In this document: in pieces, positions 1 through 7,411 of the stretch
Position numbering within the stretch: the stretch's first letter is position 1
Layout: every line of letters begins with the position of its first letter
DNA from: Sulfurospirillum sp036802865
GTDB lineage: Bacteria > Campylobacterota > Campylobacteria > Campylobacterales > Sulfurospirillaceae
Assembly (NCBI RefSeq): GCF_036802865.1
Contig: NZ_DAIRVK010000005.1
Span: 124,001 to 188,000 of the forward strand
Reading direction: 5' to 3'
DNA length: 64,000 nt
Program-made: the position numbers and the translations under genes
Notes under the pieces: model-generated
Told to the model about the DNA's origin: nothing
What the model saw: only the letters and a program-made list of their open reading frames with translations
Databases searched by the model: none

Positions 1-1
1 C

Positions 2-538
2 TCAGGTCTTACACTTGCAGGTGCGAGTGCGGTCAGTCATGATCTTTATGCAAATGTTTTTGCACGAGGTCGAGTGGACGAAATGACAGAAATGAGAGTT
101 TCTAAGTACTCTACGATTGCTCTTGGTATCGTAGCGATTATTTTAGGCATTGCGTTTGAAAAGCAAAATATCGCGTTCATGGTAGGACTTGCGTTTGCAA
201 TTGCAGCAAGTGCTAACTTCCCGATTCTTTTCCTCTCAATGTTCTGGAGAAAGCTTACAACAAAAGGTGCCGTCTGGGGTGGTAGTTTAGGGCTTATAAC
301 AGCGATTGTGTTGGTAATTTTGAGTAAGGCGGTTTGGGTTGATGTTTTAGGCTATAAAACAGCGATCTATGCTTACGGTAATCCAGCGATTTTCTCTATG
401 GCAGTTGCTTTTATCGGAATTTGGTTCTTCTCTATTATCGATAAAAGTGAAAATGCAGCCAAAGAGATAGCGGCATATGATCATCAGTATATCAGAAGCC
501 AAACAGGGATTGGAGCAGAGGGCGCTTCAAGCCACTAA
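2..538 (+). CDS. actP: Cation/acetate symporter ActP, C-terminal part (cut by window start)
   Basis: The reading frame is open from the first bases of the window and ends at 538, so this is the C-terminal part of a longer gene. The visible protein begins with SGLTLAGASAVSHDLYANV, the conserved segment of sodium:solute symporters of the ActP acetate permease type, followed by three hydrophobic helices (roughly residues 45-65, 70-95 and 100-145) and a short polar tail. Known family role: Na+-coupled uptake of acetate and other short monocarboxylates at the inner membrane. The acetyl-CoA synthetase gene follows 124 bases downstream in the same direction, so uptake and activation of acetate are linked. 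An internal GTG near 74 would not be a real start because homology continues upstream of it. Confidence 0.85.
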   Translation, partial: SGLTLAGASAVSHDLYANVFARGRVDEMTEMRVSKYSTIALGIVAIILGIAFEKQNIAFMVGLAFAIAASANFPILFLSMFWRKLTTKGAVWGGSLGLITAIVLVILSKAVWVDVLGYKTAIYAYGNPAIFSMAVAFIGIWFFSIIDKSENAAKEIAAYDHQYIRSQTGIGAEGASSH

Positions 539-560
539 AAATACAGTTATAAACTAAATC

Positions 561-630
561 TCTGCCTCGTAAGAGGCAAGCTTTAGTGCATAGTGCAACG
601 TAGGCTTTTGGGCTTTGCCCAAAAGACGTT
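561..630 (+). repeat. Dispersed two-hairpin intergenic repeat, copy 1
   Basis: The copy begins TCTGCCTCGTAAGAGGCAAG (first hairpin, GCCTC/GAGGC), continues with CTTTAGTGC and GCAACGTAGG, and ends in a second hairpin GGCTTTTGGGC / GCCCAAAAG followed by ACGTT. It lies between actP and acs. The same architecture recurs at 13315-13387, 16673-16745, 21198-21269, 59516-59585 and, partially, 27271-27306. See findings. Confidence 0.8.
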
Positions 631-662
631 ATAAAATAATTTTATGAAAAAGGATCGTAACG

Positions 663-2609
663 ATGTCACAACTTTTTGAACCAAGTAGAGCTTTAAGCAA
701 AGAAGCCAGAATTAAGAACATGTGTGAGTATAAGGAGCTTTGTATCCAAGCAGACGAGGATTTTGAAGGATATTGGGATAAGCTAGCACGTGAGAAAATT
801 GAGTGGTTTAAGCCTTATGACAGAGTGTTAAATGAAGAAAACGCTCCGTTCTACAAATGGTTCGAAGGTGGCAAATTAAACGTTACGCATCAGTGTTTAG
901 GACGTCATCTAAAATCACGCAAAAACAAAGCGGCGATTATCTGGGAGGGTGAAGACGGTAAGCGTCGTATCATCACTTATCTTCAACTTTTCTACCGTGT
1001 TAACCGTTTAGCAAACTTGATGCGCAATAAATTTGGCATCAAAAAAGGTGACCGTGTTGTTCTTTATATGCCAATGATTCCTGAAGCGGCGTTTGCGATG
1101 CTTGCGTGTGCAAAAATTGGTGCGATTCACTCGGTTGTTTTTGGTGGATTTTCTGCTGAAGCACTAAGAGACCGTATCCAAGATGCGGAGGCAAAACTCG
1201 TCATTACTGCTGATGGTGCATTTAGACGTGGTAAGCCTTACATGTTAAAACCTGTTGTGGATGAAGCATTGAGCGTTGGTTGTGAATGTTGTGAAAAAGT
1301 ACTTATCGTTCAGAGAAACTTTGAAGATATCGACTATGTTCCAGGACGTGACTATGTTTACAACGAGATTATAATGAACGAGTCTCAGTACTGTGACCCT
1401 GAATGGATGGACTCAGAAGATCCTCTTTTCTTACTTTATACTTCTGGAAGTACAGGTAAACCAAAAGGTGTTCAACACGGAAGTGCTGGTTACATCCTTT
1501 GGGCGCAATACACGATGGAACACGTTTTTGATGTGAAAGAAAACGATACCTTCTGGTGTACAGCAGACGTTGGTTGGATTACAGGGCATACGTACATCGT
1601 TTATGGACCATTGGCGATGGGTGCAACGACGATTATGTATGAAGGTGTGCCAACGTTTCCAGATGTTGGCAGATGGTGGGGAATGATTGAAGAACACCGT
1701 GTCAATCAATTTTATACCGCTCCAACAGCCATTCGTTTGCTTCACAAAGAAGGTGCAGATGCTCCTTCAAAGTACGATCTAAGTTCGTTAAAAGTACTTG
1801 GAACCGTTGGTGAGCCTATCAATCCCGATGCATGGAATTGGTACTATGAGCAAATTGGTGGCGGTAACTGCCCAATTGTAGATACATGGTGGCAAACAGA
1901 GACGGGTGGTCATATGATTACACCACTTCCTGGAGCTACACCGATAAAACCAGGTTCCGCGACATTCCCACTTCCGGGTATTAAAGCAGAAATTATCGAT
2001 GAACATGGCAATCCAACACCAAAAGGTGAAAAAGGGTTCTTGTGTATCACGAAACCTTGGCCATCGATGATTCGTAATATTTGGGGCGATCCTGAGCGTT
2101 ATGTTAAGTCCTATTTTGGGGATTGTAAAAAAGATGGTAAGCCTGTTTATTTCTCAGGCGATGGCGCAATGTACGATGATGATGGCTATATCATCATAAC
2201 AGGGCGTACCGATGATGTTATTAACGTTTCAGGTCATAGAATTGGAACAGCTGAGATTGAAGCTGTTCTAGGCAACCATGAAAACGTAGCAGAGGTTGCC
2301 GTTGTAGGAAGACCTGATCCTATTAAAGGTGAGGGTATCTTTGCATACATCGTCATCAAGGGTGCAGATAGCATCAGTGAAGAGGTTTACATGATCCAGG
2401 AGCTTAACAAACTCATCGTTAAAGAGATCGGTAATATCGCTAAGCTTGATGCCATTCGCTTCGTTCCAGGACTTCCAAAGACCAGAAGCGGCAAAATCAT
2501 GCGAAGAATTCTTCGTTCTATCGCGAAGAAAGAACCAATTACGCAAGACATCTCAACACTTGAAGATCCAAGTATCGTTGAGAAAATCCAAAACCTTATC
2601 GAATTTTAG
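663..2609 (+). CDS. acs: Acetyl-CoA synthetase (acetate--CoA ligase)
   Basis: A 648-residue AMP-forming acetate--CoA ligase, the usual length for Acs. It converts acetate, ATP and CoA to acetyl-CoA, AMP and PPi in the cytosol. The sequence shows the N-terminal AcCoA-synthetase region (FEGYWDKLAREKIEWFKPYD), the P-loop-like LYTSGSTGKPKG at about residues 257-268, the substrate-pocket segment DTWWQTETGG, the hinge region FSGDGAMYDDDGYIIITGR and the C-terminal PKTRSGKIMRR motif, whose lysine is the site acetylated by Pat-type enzymes in other bacteria. The ATG has an AAGGAT ribosome site. It follows the acetate permease, separated only by a dispersed repeat. A second, related ligase in the window (17650-19560) differs in its prp context and is assigned to propionate. 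Confidence 0.96.
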   Translation: MSQLFEPSRALSKEARIKNMCEYKELCIQADEDFEGYWDKLAREKIEWFKPYDRVLNEENAPFYKWFEGGKLNVTHQCLGRHLKSRKNKAAIIWEGEDGKRRIITYLQLFYRVNRLANLMRNKFGIKKGDRVVLYMPMIPEAAFAMLACAKIGAIHSVVFGGFSAEALRDRIQDAEAKLVITADGAFRRGKPYMLKPVVDEALSVGCECCEKVLIVQRNFEDIDYVPGRDYVYNEIIMNESQYCDPEWMDSEDPLFLLYTSGSTGKPKGVQHGSAGYILWAQYTMEHVFDVKENDTFWCTADVGWITGHTYIVYGPLAMGATTIMYEGVPTFPDVGRWWGMIEEHRVNQFYTAPTAIRLLHKEGADAPSKYDLSSLKVLGTVGEPINPDAWNWYYEQIGGGNCPIVDTWWQTETGGHMITPLPGATPIKPGSATFPLPGIKAEIIDEHGNPTPKGEKGFLCITKPWPSMIRNIWGDPERYVKSYFGDCKKDGKPVYFSGDGAMYDDDGYIIITGRTDDVINVSGHRIGTAEIEAVLGNHENVAEVAVVGRPDPIKGEGIFAYIVIKGADSISEEVYMIQELNKLIVKEIGNIAKLDAIRFVPGLPKTRSGKIMRRILRSIAKKEPITQDISTLEDPSIVEKIQNLIEF

Positions 2610-2618
2610 AACTCTCCT

Positions 2619-2642
2619 GCGGTTACATGTAACGTGTAACCG
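2619..2642 (+). terminator. Hairpin after acs built on the ACATGT palindrome
   Basis: Arms GCGGTTACA (2619-2627) and TGTAACCGC (2634-2642) form a 9-bp stem 10 bases after the acs stop codon, followed by a short T-rich stretch (TCTCTTT). The left arm carries a degenerate copy of the TTTACATGTAAA palindrome. Likely rho-independent terminator of acs, though the T-tract is imperfect. Confidence 0.55.
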
Positions 2643-2728
2643 CTCTCTTTCACAAAGCAAAGTGAAATTTTTTACTGAAAATGCTATGATACAGGCTATA
2701 TAACTATCTCTTAGAGGAACATGACATC

Positions 2729-3418
2729 ATGGCAATGCATATTATAAACCAACCAGACGATCAAAATAAAGCGGTCAATGAGGCAATTCGTTACCCCAAC
2801 TTAGAAACGATGATAAGCGTACCTCTAGGACTAGGAGAATTTTACGAAGCGTGTAAAGATTATCCTATTTTGTTTACTAAAAATCAAGAAGGACATTGGC
2901 TTGCTATTGCCTTGCTTGGCTATAACGATAAAAATGTTTACTTAGATGAAAATCGTCGCTTTAAAAAAGGAAAATACCTTCCTGCTTTTTTAAGACGTTA
3001 TCCGTTTGTTTTAGTTCAAAATGAAGCTCAAGAGAGCTTTTCTTTAGGCATTGAAGAAGAAGCTTTGGAAAAATTAACTCCCTCTAACCAACAAAGAGCC
3101 CTTTTTAAAGAAGATAAAACACCTAGTGATTTGACAAACAGTACGTTAGATTTTCTCGTTCGTTTTCAAGGTGAGTTACATGCATGTAGTGCTTTGATTA
3201 AAGAGTTTGAAACATGGGAACTGTTGGTTGAACAAAGTGCAAATATTGTCGATGACGAAGGTAAATCACATACCATTAATGGCTTCTTTACGGTTAATGA
3301 AGAAAAGTTAAATCATCTAAGTGAGAAGAAAAAGCTTGATATTTACAAAAAAGGAGCAACGCCTTTTATGACAGCGCATCTTATCTCATTAAGCAATATT
3401 CGACGATTGGGATTGTAG
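2729..3418 (+). CDS. SapC-family protein
   Basis: A 229-residue protein that resembles the SapC family (named after a protein near S-layer genes in Campylobacter; molecular role unknown). Family-like segments are the N-terminal YEACKDYPILF, the central LPAFLRRYPFVLV and the C-terminal NGFFTVNEEKLNHLSEKKKLDIYKKG. No signal peptide or membrane segment is visible, so a cytosolic or peripherally associated protein is expected. AGAGGA at 2713-2718 sets the ATG at 2729; an ATG at 2721 is in another frame. The gene stands alone and is convergent with the flavoprotein gene at 3485. Confidence 0.75.
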   Translation: MAMHIINQPDDQNKAVNEAIRYPNLETMISVPLGLGEFYEACKDYPILFTKNQEGHWLAIALLGYNDKNVYLDENRRFKKGKYLPAFLRRYPFVLVQNEAQESFSLGIEEEALEKLTPSNQQRALFKEDKTPSDLTNSTLDFLVRFQGELHACSALIKEFETWELLVEQSANIVDDEGKSHTINGFFTVNEEKLNHLSEKKKLDIYKKGATPFMTAHLISLSNIRRLGL

Positions 3419-3437
3419 GCTTTTTTGCATTAATAAT

Positions 3438-3472
3438 GTTTACATGTAAGGTTTTCAATTTTACATGTAAAC
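3438..3472. terminator. Paired-palindrome hairpin between convergent genes
   Basis: GTTTACATGTAA at 3438-3449 and its exact reverse complement TTACATGTAAAC at 3461-3472 give a 12-bp stem with an 11-base loop, between the convergent ends of the SapC-family gene and the flavoprotein gene. Each arm is itself a near-palindrome. There is no T-run on either side, so it is not a textbook terminator; its position fits a bidirectional end signal. Confidence 0.5.
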
Positions 3473-3484
3473 GTCACTCTCCTT

Positions 3485-4168
3485 TTAATGGGGCTCAACT
3501 TCACTGAAAAAAGAAGATGAAACACCTTGTTTAGCAAATCGTACACCCATATTAAACGCTTTTTCGCAATCTATGGGGAACACATCTTTACGCCTTTGTG
3601 CTTTGTGGGGTTCACTAAAAGCGGTTACTTCGTATTTTGAGTAGTCTTTAAACTGATAGGTATCTGTGACATAAAGTGCTTCAGAAGAGCCAAAAATACT
3701 TCCAAGTCTCTTTTCAAGACCACTAAGCGCTTCAACATAACCCCATTCTCGCATTCTTTTTTCATCTAAATTCATCGTATACAGCAATCCTATAGGTATT
3801 TTTTTTGGGAATAAAGAGGAGTACTTAACATCGTAAACAGTATATTGAAAGGCTAATCGTTCGATGAAAGAGCGCATCATGCCAGTGATGTTTCCAAAGT
3901 AAATGGGCGAGCCTAAAAGAATCGCATCTGCCTCTCGTAGCGTTTCTAAAAGCGGCTTAAGCTCATCTTTATGCGCACATTTACCATAGGCTTTTCCATT
4001 TTTAAGTTTACAGGCAAAACAGCTCACACAGCCTTGATAATTTAAGTCGTAAAGATGGATTAGCTCTGTTTGCGCACCTTGTATTGCAGCACCTTCAAGC
4101 GCTTTTTTGAGCAGGGTTGCGGTGTTGGCATTTTTGCGTGGACTTCCATTGATCGCTACAATTTTCAT
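3485..4168 (-). CDS. NADPH-dependent FMN reductase-like / iron-sulfur flavoprotein
   Basis: A 227-residue flavodoxin-fold protein. MKIVAINGSPRKNANTATLL is the FMN phosphate-binding start of NADPH-dependent FMN reductases, and LLGSPIYFGNITGMMRSFIE is the second flavin-contact segment. Between them the cysteine-containing stretch GCVSCFACKLKNGK...KC resembles the compact 4Fe-4S motif of iron-sulfur flavoproteins, so it may carry a cluster as well as FMN. It probably transfers electrons in the cytosol to an unknown partner. It is divergent from an HxlR-type regulator starting 100 bases away, a common arrangement in which the regulator controls a redox enzyme in response to electrophiles or quinones (family knowledge; the inducer here is not known). 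Confidence 0.75.
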   Translation of the reverse strand: MKIVAINGSPRKNANTATLLKKALEGAAIQGAQTELIHLYDLNYQGCVSCFACKLKNGKAYGKCAHKDELKPLLETLREADAILLGSPIYFGNITGMMRSFIERLAFQYTVYDVKYSSLFPKKIPIGLLYTMNLDEKRMREWGYVEALSGLEKRLGSIFGSSEALYVTDTYQFKDYSKYEVTAFSEPHKAQRRKDVFPIDCEKAFNMGVRFAKQGVSSSFFSEVEPH

Positions 4169-4238
4169 TGGTTTTCCTTCTAAATATTTTGTTCATTGAA
4201 TTATAGGGTTATTTACAATCTAAGTATAGAATGAACTT

Positions 4239-4259
4239 TTTAGTTATATACTAACTAAA
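4239..4259. promoter_or_regulatory. Inverted repeat in the HxlR/flavoprotein divergent region
   Basis: TTTAGTTA (4239-4246) and TAACTAAA (4252-4259) are perfect complements around the centre TATAC, ten bases before the hxlR-type start codon. This is a good candidate operator for the adjacent winged-helix regulator, which would act on its own gene and perhaps on the divergent flavoprotein gene. Confidence 0.5.
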
Positions 4260-4268
4260 AGGAAAGTA

Positions 4269-4643
4269 ATGGAGAAAAAAATGGAAAATTTTAGTGATAA
4301 ATACGAAAAATGTCCTATGTACTACGCGATGTCAATTCTTGAGGGAAAATGGAAGTGGATTATTTTGTGGAAGATATCGGAAGCAAAAGTCATTCGCTAC
4401 AATCGTTTAAAAGAGATGCTACAGCCCATTGCACACAAAACGTTAAGCCAACAACTCAAAGAGTTAGAGAGTAATAATATTATTCACAGGGAACAGTACA
4501 ACCAAGTGCCGCCTAAAGTGGAATACTCACTCACGTCAGAGGGAGAAACGCTCATACCCATTTTAAGTTTAATGTATCAGTGGGGAAAAGAGCATATGAA
4601 ACCAAGTGAAGCGCTTGATGGAGGATCGTGTTTAAACGACTAA
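4269..4643 (+). CDS. HxlR-family winged-helix transcriptional regulator
   Basis: A 124-residue HxlR/MarR-like regulator. The sequence CPMYYAMSILEGKWKWIILW contains the signature N-terminal cysteine and the GKWK segment of the family, followed by the recognition helix region (HKTLSQQLKELESNNIIHRE) and wing (VPPKVEYSLTSEGETL). The cysteine at about residue 15 matches the redox- or electrophile-sensing Cys of HypR/YodB-type members. It is divergent from the flavoprotein gene and preceded by a perfect inverted repeat. An in-frame ATG seven codons in could also serve as start; the first ATG is kept because AAAGGA lies just before it. Confidence 0.85.
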   Translation: MEKKMENFSDKYEKCPMYYAMSILEGKWKWIILWKISEAKVIRYNRLKEMLQPIAHKTLSQQLKELESNNIIHREQYNQVPPKVEYSLTSEGETLIPILSLMYQWGKEHMKPSEALDGGSCLND

Positions 4644-4648
4644 TGTGG

Positions 4649-4684
4649 GTTACATGTAAAGCTAAATCAACTTTACATGTAAAC
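4649..4684. terminator. Paired-palindrome hairpin between convergent genes
   Basis: GTTACATGTAAAG (4649-4661) and CTTTACATGTAAAC (4671-4684) are near-perfect complements (one bulged base) around the loop CTAAATCAA. They sit between the convergent hxlR-type gene and znuA. The right arm holds an exact TTTACATGTAAA (4672-4683). No T-tract follows. Confidence 0.5.
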
Positions 4685-4706
4685 GCTACTAAAGGCATAA
4701 AATGGA

Positions 4707-5585
4707 TTATCGGCAATCCATAGCATCGTTGAGTTTTGTTAGATTGTCTCTCATAATATCGATATAACCGATACCTTTTTTACTCTCAGCGACGGTAATG
4801 TTCTCCACAGGTCTTAGAGCATCTGTTTTGACATTGGCTTCTTTTGCAATGGATTTTGCAACTTTATCGCTTGCAAATTCTTCAAAAAAGACGGTATTGA
4901 TCTTTTCATTTTTTGTAAGATCGATTAATTTTGCAATCTGTTTTGGAGAAGGTTTTGTCTCAGGTGTCATGCCAGAGATTGAGTATTGGGTGATGCCGTA
5001 CTCGTGTGCTAAGTACTCAAAAGCATCATGATTGACGATGACTTTTTTATTTTTACAATTTTTAAGCACTTCATAATCCGCTTTTAGTGTTTGAAGTTTT
5101 GTAAGATACTCCGCCAAATTTGCTTCATAAACTTTTGCATTTTCAGGATCTTTGGTACTGAGTAGGGTTGCTACTTCTTTTGCCACATTCATATAATTAT
5201 CAATGCTTAACCAGTAGTGTGGATCATAAGATCCTTTGTGCTCATGCCCATGATCGTCATGTTTCATCTCGATGAGTTTGACTTTTTGGCTCATATCAAT
5301 CGTTTTATCTTGAATTTTCAAAGAGCTAATCACTTTTTTGCTCCAAGGCTCAAACACGGGGCTACTGATAATAAAAAAATCACTCTTTGAAAGACTGGCA
5401 ATCTCTTTGGCTTTGGGTTCAAATTCATGTGCTTCAACACCAAATGGTACAAGATTGGTTAGTTTTACTTTATCGCCACCAATATTTTTGACAACATCAT
5501 ACAGTGGAAATATAGTAGTTGTAACAGATACATCTGCAAACATAGCCGTACTGAGAGTTGCTAAAAATGTAAGCTTTTTTAACAT
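4707..5585 (-). CDS. znuA: Zinc ABC transporter, periplasmic binding protein
   Basis: A 292-residue substrate-binding protein of the ZnuA/TroA class. Start ATG at 5585 (AAGGAG about 6 bases upstream) gives a clean signal peptide MLKKLTFLATLSTAMFA; the frame is open ten codons further upstream but that extension would disrupt it. The mature protein begins DVSVTTTIFPLYDVVKNIGG, has the metal-ligand His in FGVEAHEFEP, a short His/Asp-rich loop (KHDDHGHEHKG) typical of zinc- rather than manganese-binding members, HYWLS, and the later ligand segment VIVNHDAFEYLA. Role: captures Zn2+ in the periplasm for ZnuBC. It is the third gene of the znuC-znuB-znuA order on this strand but has its own palindromic operator upstream (5627-5643). 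Confidence 0.9.
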   Translation of the reverse strand: MLKKLTFLATLSTAMFADVSVTTTIFPLYDVVKNIGGDKVKLTNLVPFGVEAHEFEPKAKEIASLSKSDFFIISSPVFEPWSKKVISSLKIQDKTIDMSQKVKLIEMKHDDHGHEHKGSYDPHYWLSIDNYMNVAKEVATLLSTKDPENAKVYEANLAEYLTKLQTLKADYEVLKNCKNKKVIVNHDAFEYLAHEYGITQYSISGMTPETKPSPKQIAKLIDLTKNEKINTVFFEEFASDKVAKSIAKEANVKTDALRPVENITVAESKKGIGYIDIMRDNLTKLNDAMDCR

Positions 5586-5626
5586 ACATGACTCCTTTTC
5601 TAGTTTTATAATCAAACTATAACATA

Positions 5627-5643
5627 ATGCAACTAAGTTGCAT
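5627..5643. promoter_or_regulatory. Perfect 17-bp palindrome upstream of znuA (putative Zur-type operator)
   Basis: ATGCAACTAAGTTGCAT is a perfect palindrome around a central A, about 42 bases upstream of the znuA start. On the minus strand it is followed by TATAGT/TATAAA-like -10 sequences, so a bound protein would block the promoter. A 14-of-17 match is found upstream of znuC at 7314-7330. No regulator gene is adjacent. Confidence 0.6.
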
Positions 5644-5683
5644 ATAAAAGTTCTGCTATGAAAAAATCTTAAGCAAAAGAGGG

Positions 5684-6484
5684 CTAGTAAAGTTTTCTTT
5701 TACATAAAAGTGAAATGACAAAGAAACAAAGTAGCAAAACAACGATGCTTGCTCCACTGGGCAAAGAGGCATAGTAAGAGATAAAAAGACCTAAAATGAC
5801 CGATACAATAGCGATCAAAATGGCATAAACAACGGAATTTTTAAAATTTTTGCTAAATTGCATGGCAATAATGGCAGGAATAACCATCATCGCTCCAATC
5901 AAAAGAGCTCCAACAATTTTAATAGAAACACTAATAACCACCGAAACAAGCGAGATGAGCATATAGTTCAAAAGTGTGGTATTGATGCCTGAGGCTTTGG
6001 CACTTTCTTCATCAAATGCGATGTATAAAAATCGTTGAAAATTGGCATATAACGTCACACTACACGTCAAACCTAACAGCATGATAATAAGAATATCGTC
6101 ATCATCAATGGCGACGATGGAGCCAAAGAGATAGTCAAATAAAGAGGTATTAAAAGAGGCTGATACCGATACAATGATGATGGCTAAAGCTAAAGAGCCT
6201 GATAAAAAGATAGAAAGTATCGAATCAGAATAGAGTTTGTTGTGTTGCCTGAGGTATTCAATGACCCATGATGCGACCAGAGTAAAAACCAGCGAGCTAT
6301 AGCTGGGAGACAATGCTGTTAAAAAACCAATCGCAACGCCAAGAAGAGAGATATGCGCTAGGGCGTCGGAGAGCATTGAAAAGCGTTTAACGACAACGAA
6401 CATTCCTAGGGATGAGGCAATAGCGGCGATTAAAGTGCCTGCTAAAAAGGCTTTGAGCATAAATGTGTAGTGAAAAATTTCCAT
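5684..6484 (-). CDS. znuB: Zinc ABC transporter, membrane permease
   Basis: A 266-residue ABC-3 family permease with about eight hydrophobic helices. Diagnostic segments are VVVKRFSMLSDALAHISLLGVAIG near the N-terminus and the LLIGAMMVIPAIIA stretch late in the protein. It forms the inner-membrane channel for Zn2+ with the ZnuC ATPase. Start ATG at 6484 (MEIFHYTFMLKAFLAG) is preceded by AAGGAT and lies 8 bases after the znuC stop codon; an in-frame ATG eight codons upstream would overlap znuC and lacks a ribosome site. Ends about 100 bases before the znuA start. Confidence 0.9.
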   Translation of the reverse strand: MEIFHYTFMLKAFLAGTLIAAIASSLGMFVVVKRFSMLSDALAHISLLGVAIGFLTALSPSYSSLVFTLVASWVIEYLRQHNKLYSDSILSIFLSGSLALAIIIVSVSASFNTSLFDYLFGSIVAIDDDDILIIMLLGLTCSVTLYANFQRFLYIAFDEESAKASGINTTLLNYMLISLVSVVISVSIKIVGALLIGAMMVIPAIIAMQFSKNFKNSVVYAILIAIVSVILGLFISYYASLPSGASIVVLLLCFFVISLLCKRKLY

Positions 6485-6492
6485 ATCAATCC

Positions 6493-7242
6493 TTAGTGAT
6501 GGTGACAAACCATGTGTGCGTCGACACCGTAGAGTTGATTTAACTGTTCAGAGTGGTAGAGTTGACGCGGGTCATGGCACGCTAAAAGTGATTGGTTGAT
6601 GCACAATACTTTGTTAATATCATCAACGATAACACCCAAATCATGCGTGATAAAAAGAATTGTAATGTTCTCTTTTTGATTTAAATCTTTTAAAAGTGCG
6701 TAAAAATTAATTTGTGATTGCTTATCAACGCCAGTATTTGGTTCATCGAGGATGAGAATTTGAGGGTTGTTTACAAGCGCTTTAGCGATCATAACTCGTT
6801 GTCGTTGTCCGCCTGAGAGTTCACTAATTTTGGCATCTTTGAGTTCAGCAATATTCATTTTTGCAAGAACGAGATCTATGATCGTTTCATCTTTTTTGCT
6901 GATTCTTGAAAAAAGTGATTTGTTTGCAATTAATCCTAAAGTGACAACCTCTTTGACACTAATGGGAAAATTTTCATCCAATTTTGAAATACCTTGCGAA
7001 ACGTAGCCTACTTTTTTCAAAGAGCTTAATGAAGGCGTTTGAGAAAAGAGTTTTACCGTCCCACTGTCGTAGGGAATAAGCCCTAATATGAGTTTAACAA
7101 GTGTACTTTTCCCGCCGCCATTAGGACCAATAATGGCAGCATAATCGCCTCTTCTGATTTCAAATGAGACGTCTTGAATAATACTTTTAAAGTTTAAGTT
7201 TTTGGTTTCGATGACATTGTCTTTGAAATTTTGTAATAACAC
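6493..7242 (-). CDS. znuC: Zinc ABC transporter, ATP-binding protein
   Basis: A 249-residue ABC ATPase when started at the GTG at 7242, which has AAAAGG six bases upstream. The frame is open 15 codons further to a TTG, but without a ribosome site. It shows Walker A IIGPNGGGKSTLVKLILG, the signature LSGGQRQRVMIAKAL, Walker B ILILDEPNTGVD and the switch histidine in FITHDLG. The C-terminus ends in a Cys/His cluster (DAHMVCHHH), a common feature of ZnuC-type ATPases. It powers ZnuB. First gene of the znuC-znuB operon; a degenerate copy of the znuA operator palindrome lies about 72-88 bases upstream of its start. Confidence 0.9.
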   Translation of the reverse strand: MLLQNFKDNVIETKNLNFKSIIQDVSFEIRRGDYAAIIGPNGGGKSTLVKLILGLIPYDSGTVKLFSQTPSLSSLKKVGYVSQGISKLDENFPISVKEVVTLGLIANKSLFSRISKKDETIIDLVLAKMNIAELKDAKISELSGGQRQRVMIAKALVNNPQILILDEPNTGVDKQSQINFYALLKDLNQKENITILFITHDLGVIVDDINKVLCINQSLLACHDPRQLYHSEQLNQLYGVDAHMVCHHH

Positions 7243-7313
7243 CGTATACCTTTTTTGAGTCAAAATTATCTGTCTGTTTTCTCTCAATGGAAAACGGTGT
7301 GTAGTGTATCATG

Positions 7314-7330
7314 ATGCAACTAAGTCGTAA
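7314..7330. promoter_or_regulatory. Degenerate copy of the znuA palindrome upstream of znuC
   Basis: ATGCAACTAAGTCGTAA matches the perfect palindrome at 5627-5643 at 14 of 17 positions and sits upstream of the znuC start. Two copies confined to the promoters of one zinc-uptake locus suggest a shared metal-responsive repressor such as Zur or another Fur-family protein. Confidence 0.5.
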
Positions 7331-7371
7331 GTAAATTTTTTGAATTTGTTTGTTTTTTTTGAGCAGATGAA

Positions 7372-7407
7372 GTTTACATGCAAAGCCAAATGACTTTACA
7401 TGTAAAC
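7372..7407 (-). terminator. Paired-palindrome hairpin after the PAS-domain gene
   Basis: GTTTACATGCAAAG (7372-7385) and CTTTACATGTAAAC (7394-7407) pair over 14 positions with one mismatch, around an 8-base loop, and begin 5 bases past the stop codon of the minus-strand gene at 7412. The right arm includes an exact TTTACATGTAAA (7395-7406). On the minus strand the hairpin is followed, after some 13 bases, by an A-rich run, so classic termination is uncertain. Confidence 0.5.
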
Positions 7408-7411
7408 ATCT

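Noticed and set aside
3438..7407. Calling the paired ACATGT hairpins (3438-3472, 4649-4684, 7372-7407) ordinary rho-independent terminators
   Set aside because: Stems and positions fit, but there is no T-tract directly after them and each arm is itself palindromic. They are listed as terminator-like with moderate confidence and treated mainly as members of the motif family.
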